Counted from the first letter of the stretch, positions 46,801 to 58,502 are shown. The stretch: DNA of 64,000 bases from Seiridium cupressi (GCA_036674765.1 JARVKI010000013.1:124001-188000), one strand, 5' to 3'. The notes: generated by a model from the sequence alone, not told the origin. Numbers and translations: made by a program.

Positions 46801-47008
46801 TGCAAAAAACAATCGTACGTGTAGAGCCGGATCTAGACCATCCAGCTCCCTCCATGACAAACCCAAAGTAAGCAACTCTAAATCCTAACGCCGCCATGAT
46901 GCAAATGATGACCGTTGTCCCTCCGCTCAATGGGTTGGGCCGACTTCTAAAGATCCAGTACAACCAGCACCTGATTATGGATCCCAGAAAGATATAACTC
47001 GTATCCAT
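37832..47008. other. 9-kb stretch without a supported gene
   Basis: I found no recognisable protein family, tRNA, long repeat or transposon end. The longest frames (plus 41187-41699 with 170 codons, minus 41534-42052 with 172, minus 46433-47008 with 191) overlap other frames or lack any motif. The 191-codon frame starts directly after the stop of the DMT transporter gene and is most likely its 3' flank. GC-rich parts (for example 40600-40750) alternate with AT-rich parts (44700-45150), without obvious tandem repeats. Confidence 0.5.
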
Positions 47009-48634
47009 CTAGTCGAGACGATCATCCTTGTCGCTGTCGCTGTCCCATTCGGCCTCGACGTTCCCCGCGGCCGCCTTCCGCTCGGCATCTTCCACCATCT
47101 CACGGTAAGTGCTCCATGACAACATGACAAATGCGACAACAATCATGGCGCAACCCGATATTGCCGCGAAACTCATGCTTTTCCCTGTCCTCATCCAATC
47201 CACAATCGCCACGATGAAGATGGTCAGCAGGGCGGCCACGGAGCTGAGGACCGGGCTTGTCAGACTTATAAGAACTAGGAAGGATCCCGCGAACGTGGCG
47301 TTCATAACCACACTGACCCATAGGTACCAGGCCGTCTCGCCCGTAGGAAGCTCGAAGGTCTCCCAGCCCAGCATGTGCAGGATTGGCAATGGAATCCAGA
47401 GAGCCGTGAGGGTGAATAGACCGATGCAGCTGCCGAAGGTGTTGGCAAAGATCATACCCCTGCCTGCACTAACGCCCTCCGGAGGACAAGCCCACCTCTT
47501 GTACAAGACCTCGTATAAGCCATAAAGCACACTGCCAGCGCCGATGATGAGGTTGCCCAGGAATTGTGTCCCAGCAGTGTGCTCTTTAGTCTCGCCTTCG
47601 CCTTTGTCCTTGCTGTCACCGTATGCGACGACCATAACGCCAATAATGGCGACAACCACTGCAAAGCTCTTATCCAACCGTAACTTCTCTTTGAGAAGCG
47701 GTACGCTAAAGGCGTACGCAAAGAACGCAGAGCAGTTGTAGATAGCCGTCAAATCACTCGGGGTCGTCATGTCGACGGCCAAATACCAGCTGAGACCGGC
47801 GATGGTCAATGCACTCGTGATGAAAGCCGTCGTCTTGATCAGATATGGCCAAGGGCTCGTGTTCGTGACGTGTCTAGGGACGTCCAATTCCTGGCTGCGA
47901 ATCATCTGCGTTGTGCTCCGGATCAAGTAGACATGCTGTCTCCAGAATGCCTGCCAAGGCATTTTCCACTTAGTCACACGCAAATAGAGCAACTGTGCCG
48001 GCCAGAGCATGGACCACGATCCGTGTGTCAAGTAAAGCATGCAGTATGCCTTGTTCCACCCTAGATCCTGCTGGACGTAGGATGCTAGCTCTGTTTGTAT
48101 GCAGAATGACACCAACGATACCACAAGGAACACTGCTGCGTATACATATTTCTTCTTGGCCGCCATCTTGGCCTGCGTGTCCGGTGACCTTGAACGCATA
48201 GTCGACCGCCGCGAGAGAGCCGGCCGGTGAGGGGGAGGTGTAACCTGCAAAGGCGACGGTGTCCGCGAGTGGTTGTATCTTGCGCGCCCTCGTTCTTCGT
48301 CTGGCTGGGACAGCAAGGGCTGCCCTGACCGATGCCCCTTAGAATCCATCTCTTCGTCCTCGCTGCCGTACACGTCTGGGTTCGGATGATGTCTGATTCT
48401 TGGACTGCCACCATTCGACGATGTGTCCTCGTAAGCGAAAGATAGGCGCTTGTCGAAAACGGGTGTTCGGCCGCTGGTGGTGTCAGTCCCGCTGCCTATG
48501 TACTCTTCAATGTCGTCCGACTCGCGTGAGAGAGAAGAGATGGCGGGCGACGGCTCGGGTCGGTCGATGCGGGAAGAATGAGGATGCAAGTTCGCCGGCG
48601 ATACCCTCGACAGACGAATACTGTTGGAAGACAT
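47009..48634 (-). CDS. DMT/EamA transporter, SLC35F/Thi74-like
   Basis: An intronless 541-residue protein. The first 155 or so residues are hydrophilic, Ser/Arg-rich and probably disordered, with an acidic patch (ESDDIEEYIGS). About ten membrane helices follow, beginning at KKKYVYAAVFLVVSLVSFCIQTELASYV. The AIYNCSAFFAYAFSVPLLKEKL segment, and GNLIIGAGSVLYGLYEVLYKRW starting the second half, match the EamA-type repeat organisation of fungal YML018C/THI74-like proteins of the drug/metabolite transporter superfamily, related to SLC35F. The tail is acidic (DSDSDKDD). Family members sit in vacuolar or other endomembranes, and their substrates are mostly unknown. The start ATG at 48634 is the first in frame. 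Confidence 0.88.
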   Translation of the reverse strand: MSSNSIRLSRVSPANLHPHSSRIDRPEPSPAISSLSRESDDIEEYIGSGTDTTSGRTPVFDKRLSFAYEDTSSNGGSPRIRHHPNPDVYGSEDEEMDSKGHRSGQPLLSQPDEERGRARYNHSRTPSPLQVTPPPHRPALSRRSTMRSRSPDTQAKMAAKKKYVYAAVFLVVSLVSFCIQTELASYVQQDLGWNKAYCMLYLTHGSWSMLWPAQLLYLRVTKWKMPWQAFWRQHVYLIRSTTQMIRSQELDVPRHVTNTSPWPYLIKTTAFITSALTIAGLSWYLAVDMTTPSDLTAIYNCSAFFAYAFSVPLLKEKLRLDKSFAVVVAIIGVMVVAYGDSKDKGEGETKEHTAGTQFLGNLIIGAGSVLYGLYEVLYKRWACPPEGVSAGRGMIFANTFGSCIGLFTLTALWIPLPILHMLGWETFELPTGETAWYLWVSVVMNATFAGSFLVLISLTSPVLSSVAALLTIFIVAIVDWMRTGKSMSFAAISGCAMIVVAFVMLSWSTYREMVEDAERKAAAGNVEAEWDSDSDKDDRLD

Positions 48635-49824
48635 CAATGTAGCTTAAAAGGAGCGTGATAAGGAAACAGCCAAGGAGATAAGGTAAGGTAGCGAATGACA
48701 GCAATTACAACACAAGACACCCCGTTTAGTCCGTCGTATGGTATGCACGTAGTCCTACACGTGGAGGTTGCGGTATGCGAGTCGGGCGTGCACCTGCCTC
48801 CTATCCAGTAGATTCTTATCGCCAAGGGGCGCTAGGGGTCCCCTGATGGATCCTCTAATGGATCCCGAGGCCCCGAGTGACGCGAAAGGACAGAGGACCC
48901 CTAGGGCACGCACCGGTCTAAGGGCACGAGAGGCGGTTGGTTCGCTAAATTGCTGCCCCAGATCAAGATCGTCGCTGTCAAAAATGACAAGCCCAGCCAG
49001 ATCTGAAAATGACATTTGGGCTTAATTTAGGAGTTTCGTTTTATTACGTTTATAGTAGGAGACAATCCGCACCATGTGTTCCAGTGATGTAGGGTTCTAT
49101 CAAAGAATGGATATTCATAAGTAGGAACTTTTTGCTGCTTCCACGCATGAATTTGATCAGCAGCGGGCACTAAATTAGGCTGGGTACAACGCCATGGCAT
49201 GTACCTGGTAGACCGGGCAGATATGCATTCTTAGCCATCTTCAGTAAGCACATGACTCGGCCAGATATGTACTGATTAGTTAGCGACTACAGCAATGCAA
49301 TATAGCCAGCAAACTCTTTCAAGCGCGCGAAGCGAGTATCGAAGAATCAAATACTCAACCAACAAAGTACAACTAGATACCACTGCGGAAAGAACAGACA
49401 ACGTTTGCGATAGGCTTGCTGGATTATTAAACCAACCAACTACATGTAGTTAAGCTCCACAAGTTAGCAGTATAATACTGCAACAACTTTAGATTAGTAG
49501 TGGCTAGCTGCACAACTCGAACTTGATATTATCGACTTGTGATCGGGGAGGTATAAATGCTCGACATGGAGATGGGAATACGTGCGTTTTACACCATATA
49601 AGACAAATCTGCTCTAGAAGGCTACCTTGTTTCGGGTGATCTTATAATCTAACCAATGGATGTTTGTCGACTTAAGAGGCCTCGTCTTCACATTGCTATC
49701 CCAACCAAACCATCTCTTGTACCACCTCGCTCAGAATAGAGTTCTTGCGAGAGACTTCCATCCGAAGAATGTCCATCTGTGTACGCCTGGCTCGCCGTGT
49801 TGTTCAGCCATTGATTCCGCGTCT
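48635..49824. other. intergenic
   Basis: Promoter side of the DMT gene and 3' flank of the NACHT pseudogene. A short run with repeated GGATCC (48843-48865: ATGGATCCTCTAATGGATCC) is the only local repeat noticed. Confidence 0.45.
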
Positions 49825-52800
49825 TCATAATGTATTGGGTGTTTTTTTCATGAGATAGAAATCCAAAAGAGGCTCAAACTGGGGTCCATCTTTCTTCTTC
49901 TTGTAACCCCGAAACGCTTGAAAAAGTATATCCTCAACGGCATCTGGGTTTAATCCCATGGTCTTATGAAAGGATGCCAAGCCGCTCATAGCCCATGAGA
50001 TGGTCTTCTTGTCTGTGCGAGCCCCATAATCCAACATGTGTTGCGCGATCTTCAGCCATGTGTCTTTCCTGTCTGGGTCCCACTATAACACCTCGGGTTA
50101 GAAATCTCTTCTTTGGGTGTGCTTGACGAATTGTGGGAGGTAAGACTCATGCTCTAGGAGGAAAGCCGCTCGGTTGGGAGATAGGAACTCCTAAAACAGG
50201 CTATAAAGGGGATAGTATAACTCTGGAAATTGCTTACTGACTGGCCAGAGAACACTCCAATAATGACAGCTAGTGTTCGTGTCCAGATAGTGTTTCCCGT
50301 TTTGGACCGGTAATTTGGATTGCCCCCTTTCTGAAGGAGCACCAAAACCATTGAAGCATTTGGCAGAGAAGATGGCGTAGCGTCTCGTAATAACTTCCAC
50401 CCAGTCATGAGATCAGCTGGATCGAATTTTGTCATATTGATCCTTTTTCCAAATATTCGATGCAAGGAGAATCTGAATTTTTTTGGTTGATGCATTGGAT
50501 CCCCGGAGTACGTGGGCGAAAATGGTCGTCGGTCCACGAATGAACAAGGCTGGGTCTTGGCTTTGACGTATTCTACCGCTCCGCATTTTATGGCAAGTGC
50601 AAGGAAGCTCTTACCTCCATTCTCGTAGGATCTGATCTGCTTTGAGCAGGATATATTCTCGTATAATGATAAGTAATTCACCACGACTAGACTCCACGGG
50701 TCTGGGGCGCCAGGTCGAATTGGCACACAGGTACCGAGTCTATCCAATTCGTCAAGCAATTGCAACGATGTAGATATGTTTTCTGCTGAAACCTTGAATG
50801 CGTACCGTAGGCATGATATAGCAAAATGTAGATTGTCTGCCTCATGATCACGACCGTAAACTTTACACAAAGCCAAATATGCCGCACAAAGCCTGACATG
50901 TGGATCAAAGGGGGTTTTTCACGCCGACTAGAAGCCTACGCTGTATATCAGGCCTTTCGATGTAGTCTTTGACAGTCTTGTGCAGATATTGGACAGTCTG
51001 CGGAGTGTATATGAATGAATGCGGTGATTTTCTCCCGATCTCGATGAGCCCCTTGCAACGGCTGTTCAGACGTCTTTGCATCGCGTCTACCCGCAGCTCA
51101 ACCTCGGTATATGCGGGGTTGGTCTCAATGGGACCTAACGCGAAGGTTGGGTCTTCCTCGTCTGCGTATGTGAAGAGTATTGCCGTAGGAGGTTGCGAAC
51201 ATGCGGCCATGATGCGAAAATACTGCGTGGCATGTTCAAAATAGAATGGATCCAAGTTGTCCAAGATTCTGTCATACAGATCCTCCAAGTCTGGTGGAAG
51301 GCTATCTAGTCGGCGTTGGAGATCAGTGACCCGATCGCCGTACTTCATACCGTCAAGAAGAGACGAAACGACGAGGTTGACCCACAGAAAGACGCCTCCG
51401 GCCTTTCGAACAATTTGGCCAACCAGCTCGTCGGCGAAATGGAACTCTCGTCTCATAAGCAGGGAGAAGTTGGAGTCAGCACCCAGTCGGGACATTACGT
51501 ATTCTCTGATATCATTGAAGGTGAGATCCTCGAGCCTTAGGCTGGGTCGGTTATTCAGAGCTTCCTCAAAAACTACCCAAGGCCGACTAGCAACACAAAC
51601 TTTGACGGAAGGAGTGTCGACAAGATCTTTCAGAAAATCAATCAAGTCGCCGTGGTCCCCGTCGAATTCATCAAGCCCATCAACGAACAGACACAATTTT
51701 GTCGAGTCGCTGAGATGCAGAATGGCACGAAGCAATGTTTCCCGGAGCTCATCTTCGGTAAAAGTCTTGGGGTCTTCGTTGAACAGGCAGAGGGCTTCCC
51801 ACCTTTTCGGCGAGATGTATGGTAACACATTTGGGTACCGATCGACGATCTGATATAGTAATGTTCGGAATAAACCTGACTTCGAAGTTTGGGTTGTTGA
51901 TCCAGCTGCCCAGAAGTAGAAAGATGCAACCAATAGAGGTCGATCCCCTGACCACCGGCGCAGATGTTCCTTGGAGCGGATTCTTTCCGAATGCAGCTCT
52001 CCCGCAGAGTTATCTTCATAAGGCTGAGAGACGAATTTCATGAGTGTCGACTTCCCAGATCCAGCCTTGCCTGTGATCCAGTAAAGTTGTTGCTCTGATT
52101 CGAGCCATGTACAAAAATCGTCCCAGGGTTGATCTTGGGTCTCATCGGGCTCCTAAATCCAGTGGAAAGTACTTTTATGTGCCTCCGCAACCGTCACCGC
52201 ACGATCATGCATTCCCTCGTAGTACAGATTGGAGAGGTATGTCCTTTGTAGGGAGACTTTCCGGTCTTCTGTGAGCCCGGAATCATAGCCATCGGGGTTT
52301 CCTGGTGGCAGATAATGAGGATCATAGACAATTCCAAACAAAGAGTCGCGAAGAGACTTTTCTAGTTCAGAGGATCCAGAGAAATCTCGTCGGTAAGCCA
52401 GATATCCTACCACAGTGGAGCCGAAACCCTTGTGGCGGTTTGTCTTCTGATCAATTCTGAGCTTGGATCCGTCGCCGTCGGAACGCGATCTGCTAAGCTG
52501 CTGTATGATCATATCTTGATTTTCGAGTGACCTCATCGCATAAAGCCTATGGCATTGGTTCAGACTTGAGTACAATACCAAAAGGGTTTTCAAGGGCTCT
52601 TACCTCAATGAAGCAACTAGATTCAGTGTTAGTTGGCTTCTAAAGCCTTCGAGTTTAGCTTGCAAGGCTCTGATATCCTCCATCTTCCATTTGAGCTTAA
52701 ACGTAGCTTTGACTGCCTCGCGCTTACGTCCTCCGGTTGGCAGACCGAGGCTATTCAGAGTGCCGAGCATCTCTTGAGTTGTCTTCAGACACTCGGCAGC

Positions 52801-53034
52801 TAGTTCGAACATGCCGTAGCCACTCGCCTCCTCTGGCTCGGCTGATGAAGAAGACAAATCGGTCTGAAGTTGCTGCGAGACATTTTTGAGGTTTTGTGAC
52901 AATAGGTCAAGCCCCATGACACCCTCTGAGCCAGATTTCCAGAGTTTCCAGGCTGTAGCGACGAATCCAGCCCCATACTCGACCATCTGCAGGATGTTCG
53001 CCGCGAGACTCAGGGCCGCCGCAGCCTCTGCCAT
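49825..53034 (-). pseudogene. NACHT (NLR-like STAND) gene with stop and frameshift
   Basis: From ATG 53034, exon 1 (53034-52604) encodes a fungal STAND N-terminal domain (MAEAAAALSLAANILQMVEYG...). Exon 2 starts at 52546 after a 57-nt intron. The coding sequence is clear to AHKSTFHWI, where an in-frame TAG stands at 52155-52153. The same frame then resumes with EPDETQDQPWDDF, Walker A GKAGSGKST (about 52071-52045), Walker B LCLFVDGLDE (about 51690), and a winged-helix-like region to about 50915. There a five-C run (50910-50914) shifts the frame and brings TGA at 50907-50905; removing one C would continue NPFDPHVRLCAAYLAL. The C-terminal part holds an ankyrin-like repeat (VLLQKGGNPNYRS) and further short exons down to about 49825, only roughly placed. 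Fungal NLRs of this kind act in nonself recognition or cell death. This copy appears inactive. Confidence 0.78.
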
Positions 53035-53534
53035 TCCAGATAGATGGGCAACGATGCCAGAAGAGTTGATCTGATGAAGGGTGAATAGAAAGATGTCATG
53101 GGAAGAATGGCTCCAGACAAGGATGAAGAGAAGGCTGTAGGGATCCTGAGCGGTTCCCCGCCCGGGCCAGCTGCGCCCGACTGAATACCACTTCATGCAT
53201 GCACCTGTCGAAGAATCAAGTTAGGGAATATGGGGGCCAAAAAGTCATCTGGTGTGGATGGGTGGTACAAATAAGCCAATGCGCGGAGCGCAGAATACAG
53301 TAGCCGCCAGCCTCATGAACCCATCCTTCTCTACCAAACACCAACTGAATGACCCTTTACGCCGCCTTTCGCCTGTTCGGAAGCCTAACTAGTAGGAAAG
53401 TTGTACAATTTCAGACACTGTTCTCGCAATTTCGTATTCTTTTATCAGTTGAAAGACACTTTCTTCTGTGATATTTCTTCTACAAGAACAGTGGTACACC
53501 AGCAACCTTTTTTGATCTAAATATCCCCGGCCGT
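53035..53534. other. intergenic
   Basis: A 500-bp spacer: promoter side of the NACHT gene and 3' flank of the aldo-keto reductase. Nothing further is seen. Confidence 0.45.
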
Positions 53535-54679
53535 CTATTTCTTCGGGGAGAACAGTGCCTGGATAGTGTCGTACTTGTACACCAGATCCTTGTGCCAGTA
53601 GTTGGGCGCCTCGGCTTTGCTAATTAACCAAGCCTTGTCAATAGCCTCCACCACATCATCTGGCAGCGGGCCCTTCTCCAGGTTGTCCAAGTTTCCATCC
53701 AGCTGCTGCAGACTCGAGATTCCGATAATCACACCATCGTTCCCGTCCTTGATCTTCAGGCCGCTGTGGTGCACCGTCCACCGCAGCGCCGTCTCGATCA
53801 GAGTCAGGCCCTCATGCTTGGACACGGCCTCCTCGATCGTGCGCAGCGCATTGAACGTGCTGTCCTTGAAGTACCGGCTGCGGTAGTGTGCGCCCGTGGG
53901 CTGGTTGTCGCTGAAGCGCCCCTCCAGCTGCGCGGGGTCGATATCCTTGCTCTTGATCTTGCCCGAGAACAGGCCGCCGGCGATCGGGTTGTACACCACG
54001 ACGTCCAGGCCGTAGCGGCGGCAGGCAGGTATCAGTTCGGCGTCGATGCCCCGCGTGATCATGTTGTACATGGCTTGGTAGATGGTCGGGCGCACCCAGC
54101 CGTGCTGGCGCGCGATCAGGGCGGCCTCGGCGACCTCGAAGGCTGTGTAGTTGGACAGACCGAGCTGTACAAACTTGCCGGCCTTGTGCAGCTTGTCCAA
54201 GGCGCCAAGGGTTTCCTCGAAGGGGGTCGCGCGATCGGCAGCATGGATGTAGAGGATCTGTTTGGGGGCGAAGTGTGTTAGCCAACTTTCACCTCTTCTC
54301 TTCTTCCTGCTCCCCGAAAATACGACGTTAAAAGACATACATCAATGCAATCCGTTCCGAGCTCCTTCAGACTCGTCTCAACGCTCTTGATGACCTTCTC
54401 CTCGACGTGGTCGCCATCTTGACTCGGGTACTGGACCTTGGTCGCCAGCTTTAGGCCGCGCTCCTTCCATTTGGCCTCGCGCGTGAAGGCCTCTTGGTTT
54501 CCACCGGTGTACACACGAGCAGTATCAACCTCGTTGTAGCCCCGCGACTGGAGCTTGTCCAGCACTGAGTTGTAGACGGAGATGTCTGTAATTCGGGCGC
54601 CGTCCTTCTCGGAGGGCCCAAAGGTCATGAGACCCAGAATTACGCGGGGCTTGCCGGTCGGGGTTGGGATGAGAGGCAT
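53535..54679 (-). CDS. aldo-keto reductase (AKR7/aflatoxin aldehyde reductase-like)
   Basis: Two exons: 54679-54341 and 54257-53535. An 83-nt intron (GTATGT donor, ACAG acceptor) in phase 0 gives 353 residues. Splicing joins LGTDCID to ILYIHAADRATPFEET. The AKR tetrad is complete: Asp52 and Tyr57 in VDTARVYTGG, Lys81 in LATKVQY and His118 in YIHAADR. Later blocks LGLSNYTAFEV, the YNPIAGGLFSGK loop and a C-terminal NADPH-site-like GVIIGISSLQQL are present. The overall pattern is that of AKR7-type fungal reductases (aflatoxin aldehyde reductase family), cytosolic NADPH enzymes that reduce aldehydes and dialdehydes. The exact substrate cannot be inferred, and membership of a toxin pathway is not implied by anything nearby. 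It looks intact. Confidence 0.92.
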
Positions 54680-55610
54680 ATTGATTGGTGGTCTTGAGCT
54701 GTGTGCAACTAGGGTCAGATCTGGCTGTCGTGTTACAGGAGATGACCTAGCGAATTGTAACTTACGTGCTTTACCTTTGATACTTGTGTAAGTGGTATAT
54801 GTAGGAAGCTTGTGAGAGCAATGCGCCTGTGTCCTGGCCCTCGCAGTGTATTGAGGGGCTATAATCACTGGCGGATGAGATATATATATATGTATGGCAA
54901 ATTGGATCTCTGCAGGCGATTACGGAATCAAGGGTCGCGAAGTCCGCGGCGATGTCGGGTTTAATGTACATTTATAATGGACTCGCTAATGCTAGACATA
55001 TACGTCAGTGCAATTGTGACCCCGCTTCTGCTCCCATAATGAGGGGCAGCTCCTATGCTGGTCGATATAATATAGGTAACTACATGCAGTCCAGTGCAGG
55101 GCATAGTACTCACGATGACCATTTTGTAGATATGGTAATTTGTTATTTTCAATGGAAGAAGGCGGTCAGTGGGGATGTTAAAACTATTGAAAATATAACA
55201 TGTTAGATGGAATGACTTACTAGCTATCTATCTATCTACACGTACGCCAAAATTCGATCTGAAAGGCCTCTCTTTCGATTGGAAAATTACTGTCAGTTTA
55301 CCAGGATATCAATCAGTCAACAGCTGCAGAAGTCAAGAGATATGAGCCGAATATGCATATCGAGCGAGTATCCTGAGGTTTTATGGTGTATATATTGAAT
55401 ATTATTAATGTCTAACGTTAGTCATTAGGACATTATGGCGCCGGCCTTGTGCTCTCAGAATTACTAGACAAAAGTCAGGAAATATAGGCTGAGGTGACCT
55501 CTCAAGATCGCAACTAGCCGCTCCTTGGTGCACACTGTTCCTATTCCGCGATAAAACCATAAACCGCACGCTAGAAAGAGACATAATCATGGCGTGGAGC
55601 CTCAGATTCA
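54680..55610. other. intergenic with microsatellites
   Basis: AT-rich promoter side of the reductase gene. It contains a short (AT)n run near 54881 and a CTAT microsatellite near 55224-55239. No gene is seen. Confidence 0.5.
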
Positions 55611-57387
55611 TCACAGCTCGAGGCTAGCTCCTTTGTTCATCAACAAGTGTACAATCTCGTCTCTGCCTGCCTCCATTGCCCAAGCCAACGGTGTCCTACC
55701 CGCGCCATCCTGAGCGTCGATGAAGGAGCCCGCCTCGATTAATGCGGCCAGAACATCCAAGTCCCTACCAATGGCGGCGATATGTATCGGCAGAGCCCCA
55801 TTGTATCCTGGTGAGGGCACTGAAACGTCTGCACCATGGCTCAAGAGGTAGTTGATTAGGGGTCCGTTCGATTTTGCAGTTGCCCGGCATAGGGGTGTTT
55901 CGCCCTTGGAGATGAAGTTGACGTCGGCGCCAGCAGCCACCAATACCTGGACAATCTCTTGTCGTCCTTGTGACACGGCGTAATGCAGTGGCGTTTGGCC
56001 CGTCTTGTCCTTCTTCTCAACGAATGCGCCCCTTTCGCACAACAACTTTGCCAGTGGCGTATTCCCTTTATGCACTGCTCCGTAGAGGGCCGTCCATCCA
56101 TTGCTATCTGCAATCTCCAGATTGGACCCGTAGTCGAGTAGCTGAATGGCTTGATCCATATGTTCCCACATTACTGCCTTGTATAATGGGGTCCGATTGC
56201 GCTTGTTTCCGATGCTCAAGTCCGCGCCGTATGCTAGCAGTGTCCTGATTGTTTCCACATTTTTCATTTCTGCTGAGGCGTGTTGCATAGCGGCATAGTG
56301 AAGTGCCGTGTTTCGGTTATTGTCTGTTGCGTTGACAACCGCACCATATTCCAGCATGAGAGCCACGAGACCATCACCCATCTCACCCCTGACGGCCCGG
56401 ATGAGTGGTGTCCGGAGGTTTTCGTCGACTACCTTGAGATTGGCACCAGCTAATATCAGGGAGATCACAATGAGTATCAAATCCCTCGAAGCCGTTTCGT
56501 CTTCGCAGCCCAAGGCCGCTTCTGTTCGGCTCAGAGCACGGTGTATCGGTATAGCCTTGGAGCTCTTGAAAGCTGCGTTAGGGTCGGCCTTTGCTGCAAG
56601 GGCTTTGCAAACCATGGCATAGTCACCTTTGGTGATACCCTCGTGCAATCTTTTCGCCCCTTTTGACCCCATCCTGAAACCCCGCGACGATTTCGGTTTG
56701 ACCCTGGCCATCTGTTGTTGAATCTGTAGCCGAGATGATTGCCTCTTTAGTAAGATGGCGACTCTCGGATGTGACTGTAAAATGTCCGATATTTTTTCCA
56801 TGGAAGAGAACGGAGACGGTTGCTGTAGCTCAACCTTGGCCTCTGCCAGGATGCCACTATTCATTGTTAGTACGAAGGAGACGATTGAAACAGAGACTCT
56901 TCAAGCGACCAGGCAATAGCAAGCCTACATCGGGTACATACCTATCGATACAATCCATGATTATACTAAGCGATGATCGATTTTCCCTCAGACCTCTCCT
57001 GGCGTCGTATAGAAAATCTTGTAGGATTGGGACTAGCTTAGACTGGACAAAAGGATCTTGCTGAGCAGAATATCGCCGCACTCTCCTGATCTCAGCGTCT
57101 ATTTCGTCCAGAGTAGTGTTGATGGGTTGTACGAGAACGTCAAAGCAATGGCGCAGCCCCTCCTGGTTTTGATGATCTGCACTCACGTCGTCTTGTGTCT
57201 CTGGTGCAAGAGAAGCTTCCAGCCTTTGTAGAACATCGTGGGTTATAAGACACTCAGCTGCCATAGACGAAAAAGTCGCACGCCTTTTGCCAATGCTGGC
57301 GCCTAGCTCAGTGAGTGAATCAGCCATCCTTCTACACCGCTTGGCTGCGTCATTGGTTAGGGCGACGAGTGAGACTGATCCAGCCAT
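55611..57387 (-). CDS. ankyrin-repeat protein with NLR-like N-terminal domain
   Basis: Two exons: 57387-56942 and 56856-55611. An 85-nt intron (GTATGT donor, TACTAAC branch, ATAG acceptor) in phase 2 gives 563 residues. The N-terminal 150 or so residues are helical (MAGSVSLVALTNDAAKRCRRM, then ATFSSMAAECLITHDVLQRLE) and resemble the domain at the start of many fungal STAND and ankyrin proteins. A linker with MARVKPKSSRGFRMGSKGAKRL is followed by eight or nine ankyrin repeats (about residues 265-563). Typical units include NTALHYAAMQHA, GWTALYGAVHKGNTPLAKLL and GQTPLHYAVSQGRQEIVQVL. It has no NACHT or catalytic domain. It is probably an intracellular interaction protein. It lies 2.6 kb from the broken NACHT gene, on the same strand. 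Start 57387 is chosen at the domain boundary; the frame is open 48 codons further upstream. Confidence 0.85.
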
Positions 57388-58460
57388 TGTTTCCTCGATG
57401 GCGGGTTGGAGCTGACGCGACCGAGATCGCACGCATCCACTGAAAGACAGGATCGGGGCAAGAAGGTGAAGGTTGTAGACCACGGTCTCATGATTTATCA
57501 GGGTCAAGATTCCGAGTCTCTGGGGACCCAAGGATCAATGAGTGTTAGCAACATCCCGCCGGACCAAGACGTAGTTGCCCATGGAGCTCTTCAAGGCCGG
57601 AAATTCCGGGGAGTGCATTCACTGCCACGGTGCGCTGCAGCTCTGCCGATCTGCCTTCAGAACGGTGGCTTCTAGAACGTGGGTGGTACGATGGTCAGAA
57701 ATTTGGAGAGGCCTGTGGTATACCTAGTGATTAGGCTGAGACACTGTGGGATGCCACGAGGAAGGCGGGGATGACTCCGGACTAGGTTTTTACAGTAATT
57801 CGGTAACTGTTGTTGGTTCTACTGGATGGACAGCCTGCAGGAGGGAGACAGTGGCCAGCCTCACATGCAGGTCATCGCGTGGCAAGGTGTTTAAGATGAG
57901 GAAAAGCAACTTGGGGGCGGTTAATTTATGACACGGAAAAGAAACGAGGCTGGAGTTTGGTCATGACATGCTCAAGTCTTATGAGAACTGTCAGTCGTTT
58001 CAGTAATGTCGATACTGGTATTGTAAAGCTGAGGGCAACATAGATGCGGCGTGGCATAACTACGATTGGATAGAACCACGAGACAGTCGTCGGGTTGCCT
58101 CCTACTGACCCTGTTGATCGTCTTCAATGATCCGAGACAAAACGAAGTAACAGAACCGCTCCAGTGGTATCGCATGCATGGTCGTGCCACGTTGTTGATG
58201 GATCAAGGTTTGGTAGTTAGAAAGCAAATATGGTTCGTGTCTGTGAGAAAGAGAGAAAACCGAGACAATTGGAGGAGCCGAATTTGGCTGAAACTGGTGA
58301 TCGAGGTACGTATGAGCCAGCTTGAGTTTTAGATCGAGCAATAGTACATGTCTTTTTGTAAACTCTAAAGACGCTACCACTACCAAGAGCCGGGGCGGTC
58401 GAAAATCGATCCCCCTAAGGTTTGGACTACTTTGAGTGGCGCCCCAGATCTGCCACCTGG

Positions 58461-58502
58461 CTGCCAGCTCTGGAACTCTGGTGCCAGTTCCAGTCCTGGC
58501 AG
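58461..58502. repeat. 17-bp-arm imperfect inverted repeat
   Basis: CTGCCAG-CT-CTGGAACT (58461-58477) pairs with AGTTCCAG-TC-CTGGCAG (58486-58502) around the loop CTGGTGCC. Fifteen of the 17 positions pair, with two central mismatches. It lies about 400 bp upstream of the mbp1 start codon. Confidence 0.85.

Noticed and set aside
46433..47008. A 191-codon frame directly after the DMT transporter stop
   Set aside because: It was considered as a readthrough extension of the transporter. The translation has no membrane-protein or domain pattern beyond a short hydrophobic start, and the transporter already has a normal acidic tail.
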